A stretch of 13,243 nucleotides of DNA from an uncultured Oscillospiraceae bacterium (GTDB taxonomy: Bacteria; Bacillota; Clostridia; Oscillospirales; Ruminococcaceae), in contig CAKTAM010000048.1 in the NCBI GenBank assembly GCA_934527255.1, positions 1 through 13,243 on the forward strand. Reading direction: 5' to 3'. The notes beneath the pieces are model-generated. The model was not told the origin of the DNA. It saw nothing but the letters and a program-made list of their open reading frames with translations, and made no database searches. The position numbers were made by a program, and so were the translations under genes. This document shows, piece after piece, positions 1 to 7,482 of the stretch. The first letter of the stretch is position 1. The number at the start of each line of letters is the position of its first letter.

Positions 1-68
1 TCTTTCATCACCGCCTTTGGCGCAGTGTATTGGCAGCGGCTGGCCGCTATGCCGTCCGACAACCTTTT
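1..68 (-). other. Short downstream flank of the histidine kinase gene with a small hairpin
   Basis: This is sequence past the kinase stop codon up to the window edge. A hairpin can be drawn at 32-53: a six-base stem (35-40 with 43-48) and three further pairs (32-34 with 51-53). There is no run of T after it on the minus strand, so I do not call a terminator. An ATG on the minus strand at 8-6 has a G-rich sequence before it and could begin another gene beyond the edge, but too little is visible to say. Confidence 0.3.
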
Positions 69-1775
69 TCAGGGGAACGTCACCGTAATGGTCGTACCGA
101 CGCCGGGCTGACTTTCCAGCGAAAGCTCGGCCCCATGCACCATGGCGGCATGCTTGACGATGGAAAGGCCAAGACCGGTGCCGCCAATGCGGCGGGAGTG
201 GCTTTTATCCACCCGGTAAAAGCGTTCGAACACCCGGCTCTGGTGCTCTTTGGGGATGCCGATGCCGGTATCGGCCACGCGCAGTACCGGGCGGCCGTCG
301 CCGCCCGGCCCCGCATATACCTGCACGCTGCCGCCCGGCCGGTTGTACTTGATGGCGTTGTCGCACAGGTTGGCCGCCAGCTCGTGCAGAATGGCCGGTA
401 CGCCCTGTATGACGACCTGCTGCCCGGTGACGGTCAGGTGCACCCCGGCCTGCTCTGCCGCAGCCTGCTGCTCGCCGCAGACCTGCACCGCCGCAGCGTA
501 CAGGTCGACCGGCTCCTTCTGCGCGGTCAGGCCGCCCTCATCCAGCTGTGACAGCCGCAGAATGTCCTCGATCAGCCGGATCATCCGCTCGGCCTGCGCG
601 TGGATATCGCGCGCAAAGCCGGGAACATCCTCCGGCCGGACAATGCCGTTTGCCAGCAGCTCGGCGGAGCCGTAAATGGCCGTCAGCGGCGTTTTCAGCT
701 CATGCGATACATTGGCGGTAAACTCACGCCGCAGGCGCTCGCGCTGCTCGCGCTCGGTCACATCCACCATCAGCACGACCGCACCGGTCACATGCTGCTC
801 CGGTGTGGGCGCGCCTGCCTCGGGCGCAGGCGCGGCATCCAGCACGGGGTTTGCCAGCAGCTCATAGCTGCGGCCGTTCAGCGGCAGAATGCCGGTACTG
901 CCCACGCCTGCCAGCGCCTGCCCCGTCACCTGACGGAACACCTCGCTGTGATTGAGCAGCAGGGCGTTCTGCCCAACCGCCTGCACCTGGCCGTCCTTCT
1001 GCGGGGCCTGCAGAAACTCCGCCATGCTGCGGTTGCACAGCAGCACCGCGGCGGCGGCGTCCACCATCAGAAGGCCCTCGCTCATATTATCCGCCACAAC
1101 GGCAAACTCCTTTTGCCGACGGCGAAGCTCCTCCATCTGGGCGGCAATGCGCCGGTTCTGCGCGCTCAGCCGCCGCAAAAGCGGCGACAGCTCGGCATAG
1201 GTCTCCTGCTGGGCGGGCGCATCCAAATCCAGCTGATCCAGCGGCTGCATGATACGCCGCGACAACCGCGCGGCCACCCATGCGCTGCACCCAGCCAGCA
1301 GGGCTGCCGCCAGCAGAAACGCCGGAAGCAGCCGCAGCAGCAGCGCCCATACGGTCGACTGTGCCCTGCCCAGCCGCAGCACGCTGCCATCCGGCAGTCG
1401 CAGAGCAGAATAACAGGTTTTTTGGGAAAGGGTATCCGACCGGCGCACCGCCTCGCCGCGGCCGAACGCCAGCGCCGCGGCCACCTCGGCACGGTCGGCA
1501 TGATTTGCCAGCTGCGACGCCTGCGTGCGGTTGTCGTACAAAACGGTACCGTCCGCTGCGATGAGGGTAATGCGGTCGCCGACATCCGGCAGCGCGGCCA
1601 GATAGCCGCTTCCCTGTTCGCTTGCTCCCTGCCCCAAATATTCCGCCGTGGTGTACAGCTCCTGCAGCAGGCGGGCGTCATAATAGCGATACAGAATGCC
1701 CATGGCCAGCAGCAGGCTGGCCAGCAGGGTGCACAGGCTGGTGCACAGAATGGAACGGAAAATGCGTCTGGTCAT
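69..1775 (-). CDS. phoR: PhoR-type sensor histidine kinase
   Basis: This is a 568-residue membrane sensor kinase. A first transmembrane segment lies at about residues 9-29, an extracytoplasmic sensor region at about 30-142, and a second transmembrane segment at about 143-168. A HAMP-like linker, a PAS-like region (about 222-345) and the catalytic core follow. The phospho-acceptor is His358 in VSHELKTPL, the N box has Asn473 in CDNAIKYN, the G1 box is DTGIG (502-506), the F box is FERFY (516-520) and the G2 box is GGTGLGL (531-537). All key residues are present, so the protein should be active. ATG follows a GGAGG five bases upstream and lies 17 bases after the response regulator stop, so the two are co-transcribed. 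The phosphate-sensing role is inferred from this architecture and the pst genes directly upstream; another ligand cannot be excluded from sequence alone. Confidence 0.93.
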   Translation of the reverse strand: MTRRIFRSILCTSLCTLLASLLLAMGILYRYYDARLLQELYTTAEYLGQGASEQGSGYLAALPDVGDRITLIAADGTVLYDNRTQASQLANHADRAEVAAALAFGRGEAVRRSDTLSQKTCYSALRLPDGSVLRLGRAQSTVWALLLRLLPAFLLAAALLAGCSAWVAARLSRRIMQPLDQLDLDAPAQQETYAELSPLLRRLSAQNRRIAAQMEELRRRQKEFAVVADNMSEGLLMVDAAAAVLLCNRSMAEFLQAPQKDGQVQAVGQNALLLNHSEVFRQVTGQALAGVGSTGILPLNGRSYELLANPVLDAAPAPEAGAPTPEQHVTGAVVLMVDVTEREQRERLRREFTANVSHELKTPLTAIYGSAELLANGIVRPEDVPGFARDIHAQAERMIRLIEDILRLSQLDEGGLTAQKEPVDLYAAAVQVCGEQQAAAEQAGVHLTVTGQQVVIQGVPAILHELAANLCDNAIKYNRPGGSVQVYAGPGGDGRPVLRVADTGIGIPKEHQSRVFERFYRVDKSHSRRIGGTGLGLSIVKHAAMVHGAELSLESQPGVGTTITVTFP

Positions 1776-1792
1776 AAAAAGCCTCCGCTGCC

Positions 1793-2467
1793 TTATTCCG
1801 TCGGTGCGTGCAGGCGATAGCCCACGCCGCGCACCGTTTCGATCAGCGCGCCGCAGGGCCCAAGCTTTGTGCGCAGCGTTTTGATGTGCACATCCACCGT
1901 GCGGCTTTCCCCATCATAATCATAGCCCCAGATGTGCTGCAGCAGCTCATCCCGCGTGAAAACGCGGCCCGGACGGCTGCAAAACAGGCGAAGAAGCTCA
2001 AACTCCTTATAAGTAAGCGTCACCAGCTGCCCATCGGCCGTCACCTGACGGTTTTCCACATCCAGCCGCAGGCCGCCCATGGCAAACCCCGCCTGCCGCC
2101 CCACACCCGCACGGCGCAGCAGCGCCCGGATGCGGGAGATCAGCTCCATGGTACCGAACGGCTTTGTCACATAGTCATCCGCGCCGCTGTCCAGTCCCAC
2201 GACCTTGTCGTATTCGGTCGAGCGGGCCGTCAGCAGAATGACCGGCACCTGTGCAGTGGCAGGCGCGGCGCGCAGGTGCCGCAACACGCTGAGGCCGTCC
2301 TCCCCCGGCAGCATGATATCCAGCAGCACCAGCTCCGGCAGCTCTTTTTCCACCGCGAGCCAGAACTCTGACGCCTGCGAAAAGCCCCTGGCCTGCAGGC
2401 CGGTGCTTTCCAGCGCGTACAAAACAAACTTACGGATGCTTTCGTCGTCCTCCAGCAGATAGATCAC
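1793..2467 (-). CDS. phoP: PhoB/PhoP-type response regulator (OmpR family)
   Basis: This is a 224-residue two-domain transcription factor. The receiver domain (about 1-118) has the acidic pocket Glu6-Asp7-Asp8, the phospho-acceptor Asp50 in LLDIMLPG, the switch Thr80 and Lys102 in TKPF. The C-terminal winged helix (about 128-220) has the family features TYKEFELL, TVDVHIKTLR and a closing VRGVGYRL. The start is GTG, not ATG: an AGGAGG motif lies seven bases upstream and the reading begins directly at the first receiver strand. It is paired with the kinase downstream. In the Pho systems of Escherichia coli and Bacillus this protein binds direct repeats upstream of pstS; the candidate repeats at 8405-8444 are the obvious target. 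The name phoP rather than phoB is a Gram-positive convention. The phosphate role rests on context. Confidence 0.93.
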   Translation of the reverse strand: MIYLLEDDESIRKFVLYALESTGLQARGFSQASEFWLAVEKELPELVLLDIMLPGEDGLSVLRHLRAAPATAQVPVILLTARSTEYDKVVGLDSGADDYVTKPFGTMELISRIRALLRRAGVGRQAGFAMGGLRLDVENRQVTADGQLVTLTYKEFELLRLFCSRPGRVFTRDELLQHIWGYDYDGESRTVDVHIKTLRTKLGPCGALIETVRGVGYRLHAPTE

Positions 2468-2482
2468 GGCGTTCTCCTCCCG

Positions 2483-2505
2483 GCTTCTGCGGCAAGCGCA
2501 GAAGC
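2483..2505 (-). other. Perfect 9-bp hairpin just upstream of the response regulator ribosome binding site
   Basis: In the 55-base gap between the HD gene and the response regulator, bases 2483-2491 pair perfectly with 2497-2505 around a five-base loop. On the minus strand the stem ends only a few bases before the regulator's GGAGG. No T run follows, so it is not a standard terminator. It could be an mRNA-processing or stabilising stem that separates the regulator pair from the pst transcript, or a modulator of ribosome access. I see no convincing promoter in this gap. Confidence 0.6.
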
Positions 2506-2522
2506 GTCCTGCGTTGTTTCGG

Positions 2523-3182
2523 TCAAATCAGCTGCTGCTCGTTGATGATCAGCTTAAACTCCAGCCCCAGCTTCTCCGCCGCCTTGCGGCAGAGGATCAT
2601 TCGCTCGAGGAAAATTTCAAAATAATCCATAATGGTGCCGTATTTGGTGTCGATGCTCAGCTTCAGCTTGACCAGCGTATGCTCCTCGTTGATCTTCAGA
2701 ACCGATTTTTTCACCGAATAGTTGACCCTGTCGTGAATATCAAAGGTGGCAGGGTCGGTATTACGCACGCGGCTGCGGCGCACATCGCTTTTATCGGCCA
2801 GGATCAGCGCGGCCGCCACCTCGTCCACCGGCACGCCGGTGCCCTCGTCGTGGTTGCCGATGGCCGTCACCACCGTGGCGATATCCTGCGGGGGTATGTG
2901 CAGCTTGTCCAGAATTCGGAACGCCATGACCGCGCCGCTTTGGGAATGATCGACCCGGTTGACCAGATTGCCGATGTCGTGCAGGTAGGCCGCCACCCGC
3001 GCCAGCTGCACCTGGTGGGCCGGGTAGCCCAGCGTCTGCAGAATATACCCGGCCGTATCGGCCACATGCAGAACATGGGCAAAGCTGTGCTCGGTATAGC
3101 CCAACGCCGCCAGCGAACGGTCCGCCGCCGCAATATAGGTGTTGACCGCGGCATTTTCCCGCAGCGTTTCCAGTGTGATCAT
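2523..3182 (-). CDS. HD-domain protein, putative metal-dependent phosphohydrolase
   Basis: This is a 219-residue protein with an HD fold: His36 and His39, the paired His68-Asp69 in YLHDIGN, His79, His111-Asp112 in GNHDEGTG and Asp130 in LADKSD. These are the residue types that bind divalent metals in HD phosphohydrolases. The sequence resembles a conserved clostridial family of about this length that I recall from many genomes, whose substrate I do not know. There is no signal peptide or membrane segment, so it should be cytosolic. The longer reading frame extends further upstream into the kinase gene, but the ATG chosen here has AGGAGG before it. It overlaps the kinase stop as ATGA, so translation is probably coupled. 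Its place between phoU/pdxY and the two-component genes hints at nucleotide or phosphate-ester hydrolysis under phosphate control, which is inference only. Confidence 0.85.
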   Translation of the reverse strand: MITLETLRENAAVNTYIAAADRSLAALGYTEHSFAHVLHVADTAGYILQTLGYPAHQVQLARVAAYLHDIGNLVNRVDHSQSGAVMAFRILDKLHIPPQDIATVVTAIGNHDEGTGVPVDEVAAALILADKSDVRRSRVRNTDPATFDIHDRVNYSVKKSVLKINEEHTLVKLKLSIDTKYGTIMDYFEIFLERMILCRKAAEKLGLEFKLIINEQQLI

Positions 3183-4180
3183 GCTTTCTCCTCCTGTGCA
3201 GACAGCGGCGCCGACGCCGCGCAGAAGCCATGTGTCAGGCATGCCTCCAGCCGCAGGCCGTACCAGTGGCCCGGGTATTGCTCGTGCACGGTCGCCTGTA
3301 CGCAGCGAAACGTAAACCTTGCCGCCGCCGTCACTGCCGGGCGAAACCACGCCTCACCCCGCGAAAGCGCGCAGGCGGGCGGTACGCCGACGGGGCCGCC
3401 GGGCGGCGCGCCCAGCGCCGCAGCCAGCAGCGCCGCACTGAACACATCACCGCAGCCGTGCAGTGAGGTGTGAACCACGGGGTGCCACACGGCAAAGCGC
3501 CGCTGTTCGTCGGCGCACAGATAGCCGATCTGCCCGTCCTCGGCCGCCGGGACAAGCTGCGTGCCCTCAAAGGCCGCCGCCAGCTGCGGGGTGCGCGGCA
3601 CGCCGGTAATGACCACCCGCTGCGCCCCGGCCGCCAGCAGCCGCTGCAGGCACAGCTGCACGTTTTCCGCCGTGGGCTGCGCCGTCCCGGGCAGCCCGGC
3701 CAGCAACAGTGCCTCGGTCAGGTTGGGCGTGATGACCCCCGCCCCGCGGCAGAGCCCCCGCATGCCCTCGACAAACGCCGCATCAAAGCCTGGGTAAAGC
3801 CGCCCGCCGTCGCCCATGACCGGGTCGACCAGCAGCAGCGGGCGCGACGCGGCAAACGCCCGTGCAAAGCGCGCCGCAAACGCCAGCTGCGCCGCGCTGC
3901 AGAAATAACCGGTGGCGATGGCATCCAAATGCAGCTGCAGGCTTTGCCAATGCCGCAGAATCTTTTCCAGCTCCGGCGTCAGCTCGCAGCAGGTATACTC
4001 TTCAAAGCCGCCCGTGTGCGTGGACAACAGCGCCGTCGGCACCGGCAGCGCCTCCACCCCGGCCGAAGCCAGTATGGGCAGGCCCACGGTCAGCGAGCAC
4101 TTACCGAAGCAGGAAAGATCGTTGAGGAGCGCGGCGCGCCGCAGCCCCGTTGCATTGACAGACAAGCCCGAATCAGGCAT
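3179..4180 (-). CDS. pdxY: Pyridoxal/pyridoxamine kinase (ribokinase superfamily)
   Basis: Enzymes of this family phosphorylate pyridoxal, pyridoxine or pyridoxamine with ATP to make vitamin B6 phosphates. In the 333-residue protein the N-terminal hallmark is LNDLSCFGKCSL (19-30) followed by PTALLSTHTGG (48-58). VDPVMGDGG (118-126) and TPNLTEA (151-157) match the nucleotide-binding part, and HGCGD (241-245) supplies the catalytic base Asp245. A WYGLRLE near residue 306 matches the family's usual YGVxFE end. The start at 4180 overlaps the phoU stop by 8 bases and has a GGGGG sequence as a weak ribosome site. Family members are usually nearer 280-290 residues. The extra length includes a Pro/Gly-rich stretch at about 258-281, after the catalytic Asp, and an Ala/Ser-rich tail. 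The general family is clear; exact substrate preference is not. Confidence 0.88.
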   Translation of the reverse strand: MPDSGLSVNATGLRRAALLNDLSCFGKCSLTVGLPILASAGVEALPVPTALLSTHTGGFEEYTCCELTPELEKILRHWQSLQLHLDAIATGYFCSAAQLAFAARFARAFAASRPLLLVDPVMGDGGRLYPGFDAAFVEGMRGLCRGAGVITPNLTEALLLAGLPGTAQPTAENVQLCLQRLLAAGAQRVVITGVPRTPQLAAAFEGTQLVPAAEDGQIGYLCADEQRRFAVWHPVVHTSLHGCGDVFSAALLAAALGAPPGGPVGVPPACALSRGEAWFRPAVTAAARFTFRCVQATVHEQYPGHWYGLRLEACLTHGFCAASAPLSAQEEKA

Positions 4181-4820
4181 TCTGGTGAACCCCCGTAATG
4201 GAATATTCGACCCACTCGGCAATATTGACCGCATGGTCGCCGATGCGCTCCAGATATTTGGCTACCATCAGCAGATCCACGCAGAATTCGCCGTCCCGAT
4301 CCTTTTCGCCGATGAGGCGGATCAGCTCGGCCTTGATGCGGTCAAACAGTTCGTCGACGATATCGTCGTTGCGCATCACCGTGCGGGCCAGCTGCAGATC
4401 CTTGCGGACGAACGAATCGATGCTGTCGCTGACCATGCGGATGGCCGCCAGCGCCATATCGTGGATGTGCACCCGGCCCATATCGCCGCTGCTGCCGATG
4501 GTGCGGGCGATCTCGGCAATATCCGATGCCTGGTCGCCGATGCGCTCCATGTCGGAGATCATCTTCAGCGCCGAGGACACCGTGCGCAGATCCCGTGCGA
4601 CGGGCTGCTGCTGCAAAAGCAGCTTCATGCAGATGTTTTCGATCTCCCGTTCCTTATGGTCGATCTCGCTGTCTGTCTGAAACACCTTTTCCAGCAGAGC
4701 CTCGTCGCCGTCAAACAGCGCCTTTACCGCCGCGGCAATGGCATCCTCGCAAAGCGCCCCCATAGTGATAAGTTCTACATTCAGCTGCTCCAGCTGCGCG
4801 TCAAAACGGTTTCTCATCAT
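4173..4820 (-). CDS. phoU: Phosphate transport regulator PhoU
   Basis: This is a 215-residue cytosolic, all-helical protein that links the Pst transporter to PhoR and damps Pho signalling when phosphate is plentiful. It shows the internal duplication of the family: each half carries the metal-binding helix motif, MERIGDQASDIAE (91-103) and LERIGDHAVNIAE (190-202), and the length is standard. The frame opens with two ATG codons in a row. The first overlaps the pstB stop, while the second lies at a more usual distance (eight bases) from GGAGG, so the true start may be 4817. It overlaps pdxY by 8 bases downstream. Position after pstB is the classic arrangement. Confidence 0.97.
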   Translation of the reverse strand: MMRNRFDAQLEQLNVELITMGALCEDAIAAAVKALFDGDEALLEKVFQTDSEIDHKEREIENICMKLLLQQQPVARDLRTVSSALKMISDMERIGDQASDIAEIARTIGSSGDMGRVHIHDMALAAIRMVSDSIDSFVRKDLQLARTVMRNDDIVDELFDRIKAELIRLIGEKDRDGEFCVDLLMVAKYLERIGDHAVNIAEWVEYSITGVHQNA

Positions 4821-5566
4821 CCGAACCTCCCGGTAATATAGTCTTCCGTGCGCTTATCCCCCGGCATGGAGAACAGCGCCTCGGTCTTTCCCATCTCCAC
4901 CATTTCTCCCAGAAGGAAAAAGGCGGTATTGTCCGAGATGCGGGCGGCCTGCTGCATATTGTGGGTCACGATGACAATAGTATACTGCTTTTTCAGCTCC
5001 ATGGCAAGGTCTTCGATCTTTCCGGTCGAAATCGGGTCCAGTGCGCTGGTGCTTTCGTCCATCAGCAGCACCTCCGGCTCGACCGCCAGCGCGCGCGCAA
5101 TGCACAGCCGCTGCTGCTGGCCGCCCGACAGCCCCAGCGCGCTTTTTTTCAGACGGTCCTTTACCTCGTTCCACAGCGCAGCCTGCGTCAGGCTGCGCTC
5201 GACCAGCTCATCCAGCCGGGCACGGCTGCGCACCCCGTGCGTGCGCGGCCCGTAGGCGATGTTGTCATAAATGGACATGGGGAACGGATTGGCCTTTTGA
5301 AACACCATGCCCACCCGGCGGCGCAGGTCGTTGACATCCAGCCCGCCGTAGACCTCGTCGTTGTCCAGCCGGACGCTGCCGGTAATGCGGCAGCCCTCCA
5401 CCAGATCGTTCATGCGGTTCAGGCATTTCAGCAGCGTGGATTTTCCGCAGCCGGACGGCCCGATCAGCGCCGTGATCTCGTTGGCCGGAATGCCCATGCG
5501 AATGCTTTTCAGCGCCTGAAAGTCACCATAGTACAAGTTGAGATCGGTAATTGTGATCTTATCCAT
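4817..5566 (-). CDS. pstB: Phosphate ABC transporter ATP-binding protein PstB
   Basis: This is the 249-residue ATPase that drives phosphate import through PstC/PstA. All nucleotide-binding motifs are intact: Walker A GPSGCGKST (36-44), Q-loop around VFQKANPFP (88-96), signature LSGGQQQR (146-153), Walker B VLLMDE (166-171) and the switch His202 in VTHNMQQA. The length matches the family and PstB-specific features are present, such as NRMNDL (50-55) and the YGPRTHG segment (105-111). The ATG follows GAAAGGAAA and overlaps the end of pstA by 8 bases; its own stop overlaps the first phoU codon. These overlaps point to tightly coupled translation of the transporter subunits. I see nothing unusual in it. 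Confidence 0.98.
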   Translation of the reverse strand: MDKITITDLNLYYGDFQALKSIRMGIPANEITALIGPSGCGKSTLLKCLNRMNDLVEGCRITGSVRLDNDEVYGGLDVNDLRRRVGMVFQKANPFPMSIYDNIAYGPRTHGVRSRARLDELVERSLTQAALWNEVKDRLKKSALGLSGGQQQRLCIARALAVEPEVLLMDESTSALDPISTGKIEDLAMELKKQYTIVIVTHNMQQAARISDNTAFFLLGEMVEMGKTEALFSMPGDKRTEDYITGRFG

Positions 5567-6503
5567 TCCCGTTTCCTTTCGTCAGCTTTCCGGCCAGAAA
5601 GCCGGAAAGCGCATTGATGCCGACCACCAGAACCAGCAGCACCACGGCGGTCGCCTGCGCCTGCCTGGTGTACAGGCCCTCGCTCATCAGGTTGTACATA
5701 TGCACCGACAGCGTGCGGGTCGACTGAAACAGCGGCGCAAACAGATCCTTGAAGAAATGGCCGCTTTGCCCGAAGGCCAGATTATCCTTGCCGGAGCCGG
5801 AGGTGAAGATCAGCGCGGCGGATTCACCCACAATGCGCCCGATGGCCAGAATGACGCCGGAGAGGATGCCGGGCATGGCCGAGGGCAGTATGATGCGAAA
5901 CACCGTCCGCAGCTTGCCGGCCCCCAGCCCGAACGAGCCCTCGCGGTAGCTGTCCGGCACGGCCAGCAGCGCCTCCTCCATGGTGCGCAGGATCAGCGGC
6001 AGGATCATTATGGCCAGCGTCACACAGCCTGCCAGCATGGAATAGCCCCACCCCAGCGCAATATTGAAGAGCATCCATCCGAACAGACCGTAGACAATAG
6101 AGGGAATGCCTGCCAGCGTTTCGGCAGTCAGCCGTACCAGGCGCACCAGGCGGTTGCCCCTGCGGGCATATTCGGCCAGATAAATGGCTGCACCCACCCC
6201 AATGGGGACCGCCAGCAGCAGTGACAGCAGGGTCATGCATACGGTGTTGACCAGCGCGGGCATCATGGATTGATTTTCGGTGGTGAAGCGCCACGCAAAC
6301 AGCTGCGGCGTCAGCTGCGGAACGCCGGTGACCAGAATATACCCCACCAGCGCCAGCGCCGCCCCGCCGGTGAGCAGCGCAGCCAGATGCACCAGCAGAT
6401 ACTGCGCCAACGCGCCCGGATGCCGCCGGTACGCCTGCCAGCGCTGCTTTCGCGTGGTGACGTTGACAGCGGGCAGCGCGGGAGAATTTGCCTGTTTTTT
6501 CAT
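5559..6503 (-). CDS. pstA: Phosphate ABC transporter permease PstA
   Basis: This is a 314-residue inner-membrane permease, one half of the phosphate channel. About six hydrophobic helices are visible, including those at roughly 36-58, 82-110, 129-150, 155-175, 208-232 and 284-305. The cytoplasmic coupling loop that docks on PstB is at about 177-213 (ALLAVPDSYREGSFGLGAG and onward to LPSAMPGI). The N-terminal 30 residues are polar and basic. The frame can extend 11 codons further upstream, but the ATG at 6503 has AAGGAG before it and overlaps the pstC stop as ATGA, so I prefer it. The family contains a conserved GIPSIVYGLFG segment, seen here at 132-142, which is shared with PstC. It is intact and typical. 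Confidence 0.97.
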   Translation of the reverse strand: MKKQANSPALPAVNVTTRKQRWQAYRRHPGALAQYLLVHLAALLTGGAALALVGYILVTGVPQLTPQLFAWRFTTENQSMMPALVNTVCMTLLSLLLAVPIGVGAAIYLAEYARRGNRLVRLVRLTAETLAGIPSIVYGLFGWMLFNIALGWGYSMLAGCVTLAIMILPLILRTMEEALLAVPDSYREGSFGLGAGKLRTVFRIILPSAMPGILSGVILAIGRIVGESAALIFTSGSGKDNLAFGQSGHFFKDLFAPLFQSTRTLSVHMYNLMSEGLYTRQAQATAVVLLVLVVGINALSGFLAGKLTKGNGNG

Positions 6504-7348
6504 GCGTTCTCCTTCCGTTTGATGAGCGAAAAGCACAGGTTGATGAGCAGGATGAACACAAACAGCACCACGCCGGTGGCGATCAGCGCGCGCCGGTGCA
6601 GCCCTGTGGCATACCCCATTTCCAGCACGATGTTGCTGGTCATGGTGCGAAGCCCATCCAGCAGGCCGCCCGGCATGCCGATCTGGTTGCCTGCGATCAT
6701 GATGACGGCCATCGTCTCGCCGATGGCGCGGCCGATCCCCAGAATAACGCCGGAAAGCACCCCCGACTTTGCCGCCGGAAGCACCGCCGTAAAAACACTG
6801 CGTTCATGGGTGGCCCCCAGTGCCAGCGCACCCTCGTAATAGCTGGACGGCACCGCACGCAGGGCGGGCTCAGCCGTGCCGATGATGGTGGGCAGGATCA
6901 TAATGCCCAGCAGCAGCGAGGCGGTCAGCAGGCCCTTGCCGGAGGTGCCGGTCGCCTGCTGCACGGCGGGCACCAGCACCATCAGCCCGAAAAAGCCGTA
7001 CACAATGGAGGGAATGCCAGCCATCAGCCGAACGACGGGGGAAAACACCCGATACAGCCGCCGGGGACAGAAGCGGGCCAGATACAGCGCGCACAGCACG
7101 CCGATGGGAACGCCGACGACCATGGCCCCGGCCGTCACATAGATGGAGCCGATGATAAACGGCAGAATGCCGAACTGCTGCTGACCCGGCCGCCAGACCT
7201 CACCAAAAAAGTTGCCGGCGCCGATCTCAAAAATGGTCGGGATGCCGTTGCCCAGCAGGTAGACGCAGATCAGCGCTACCGCCAGAATGGAAACGCAGGC
7301 CGTCAGCGCAAACACCAACCGCATGGCAGTTTCTCGAAATTTCGCCAT
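6500..7348 (-). CDS. pstC: Phosphate ABC transporter permease PstC
   Basis: This is a 282-residue membrane permease that pairs with PstA. Hydrophobic helices lie near 11-32, 62-90, 108-130, 139-158, 195-218 and 253-275. The GIPSIVYGFFG segment (111-121) and the coupling-loop sequence around PALRAVPSSYYEGALALGAT (161-180) are diagnostic. The start has an AAAGGAAAAG ribosome site. The gene begins 134 bases after the pstS stop, and that gap carries a strong hairpin without a T run. The end overlaps pstA by 4 bases. The length is slightly short of many PstC proteins, but no expected segment appears to be missing. Confidence 0.97.
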   Translation of the reverse strand: MAKFRETAMRLVFALTACVSILAVALICVYLLGNGIPTIFEIGAGNFFGEVWRPGQQQFGILPFIIGSIYVTAGAMVVGVPIGVLCALYLARFCPRRLYRVFSPVVRLMAGIPSIVYGFFGLMVLVPAVQQATGTSGKGLLTASLLLGIMILPTIIGTAEPALRAVPSSYYEGALALGATHERSVFTAVLPAAKSGVLSGVILGIGRAIGETMAVIMIAGNQIGMPGGLLDGLRTMTSNIVLEMGYATGLHRRALIATGVVLFVFILLINLCFSLIKRKENA

Positions 7349-7411
7349 TCGTTCTTTTCCTTTCCGCCAAAAGATGCCCGCCGAACGCCGCTCCTCGTGC
7401 GGCCGGATAGC

Positions 7412-7447
7412 GGAACAGGGGCGGATATTCTCCGCCCCCTGTGTTCC
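7412..7447 (-). other. Hairpin between pstS and pstC
   Basis: The 134-base pstS-pstC gap contains a stem of 14 pairs. Bases 7412-7417 pair with 7442-7447, and 7418-7425 pair with 7431-7438, with a three-base bulge and a five-base loop. No T run follows on the minus strand, so it is probably not a full terminator. Stable stems after the binding-protein gene are common in ABC operons, where they protect the upstream message and allow more binding protein than permease. That role is inferred here. A seven-base T run at 7475-7481 lies just past the pstS stop on the plus strand and reads as A on the transcript. Confidence 0.6.
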
Positions 7448-7482
7448 GGCCCGGCAGGCGCTGCGCCCGCAGGCTTTTTTTG

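Noticed and set aside
600..1820. A 406-codon open frame on the plus strand
   Set aside because: It is antisense to the histidine kinase, whose H, N, G1, F and G2 boxes are all intact; the composition is that of a shadow frame.
7454..7481. Possible plus-strand terminator: imperfect G+C stem followed by seven T
   Set aside because: The stem has a mismatch and is not adjacent to the T run, and no plus-strand gene ends there. On the minus strand the T run is A and sits before the stem, so it cannot terminate pstS in the usual way.
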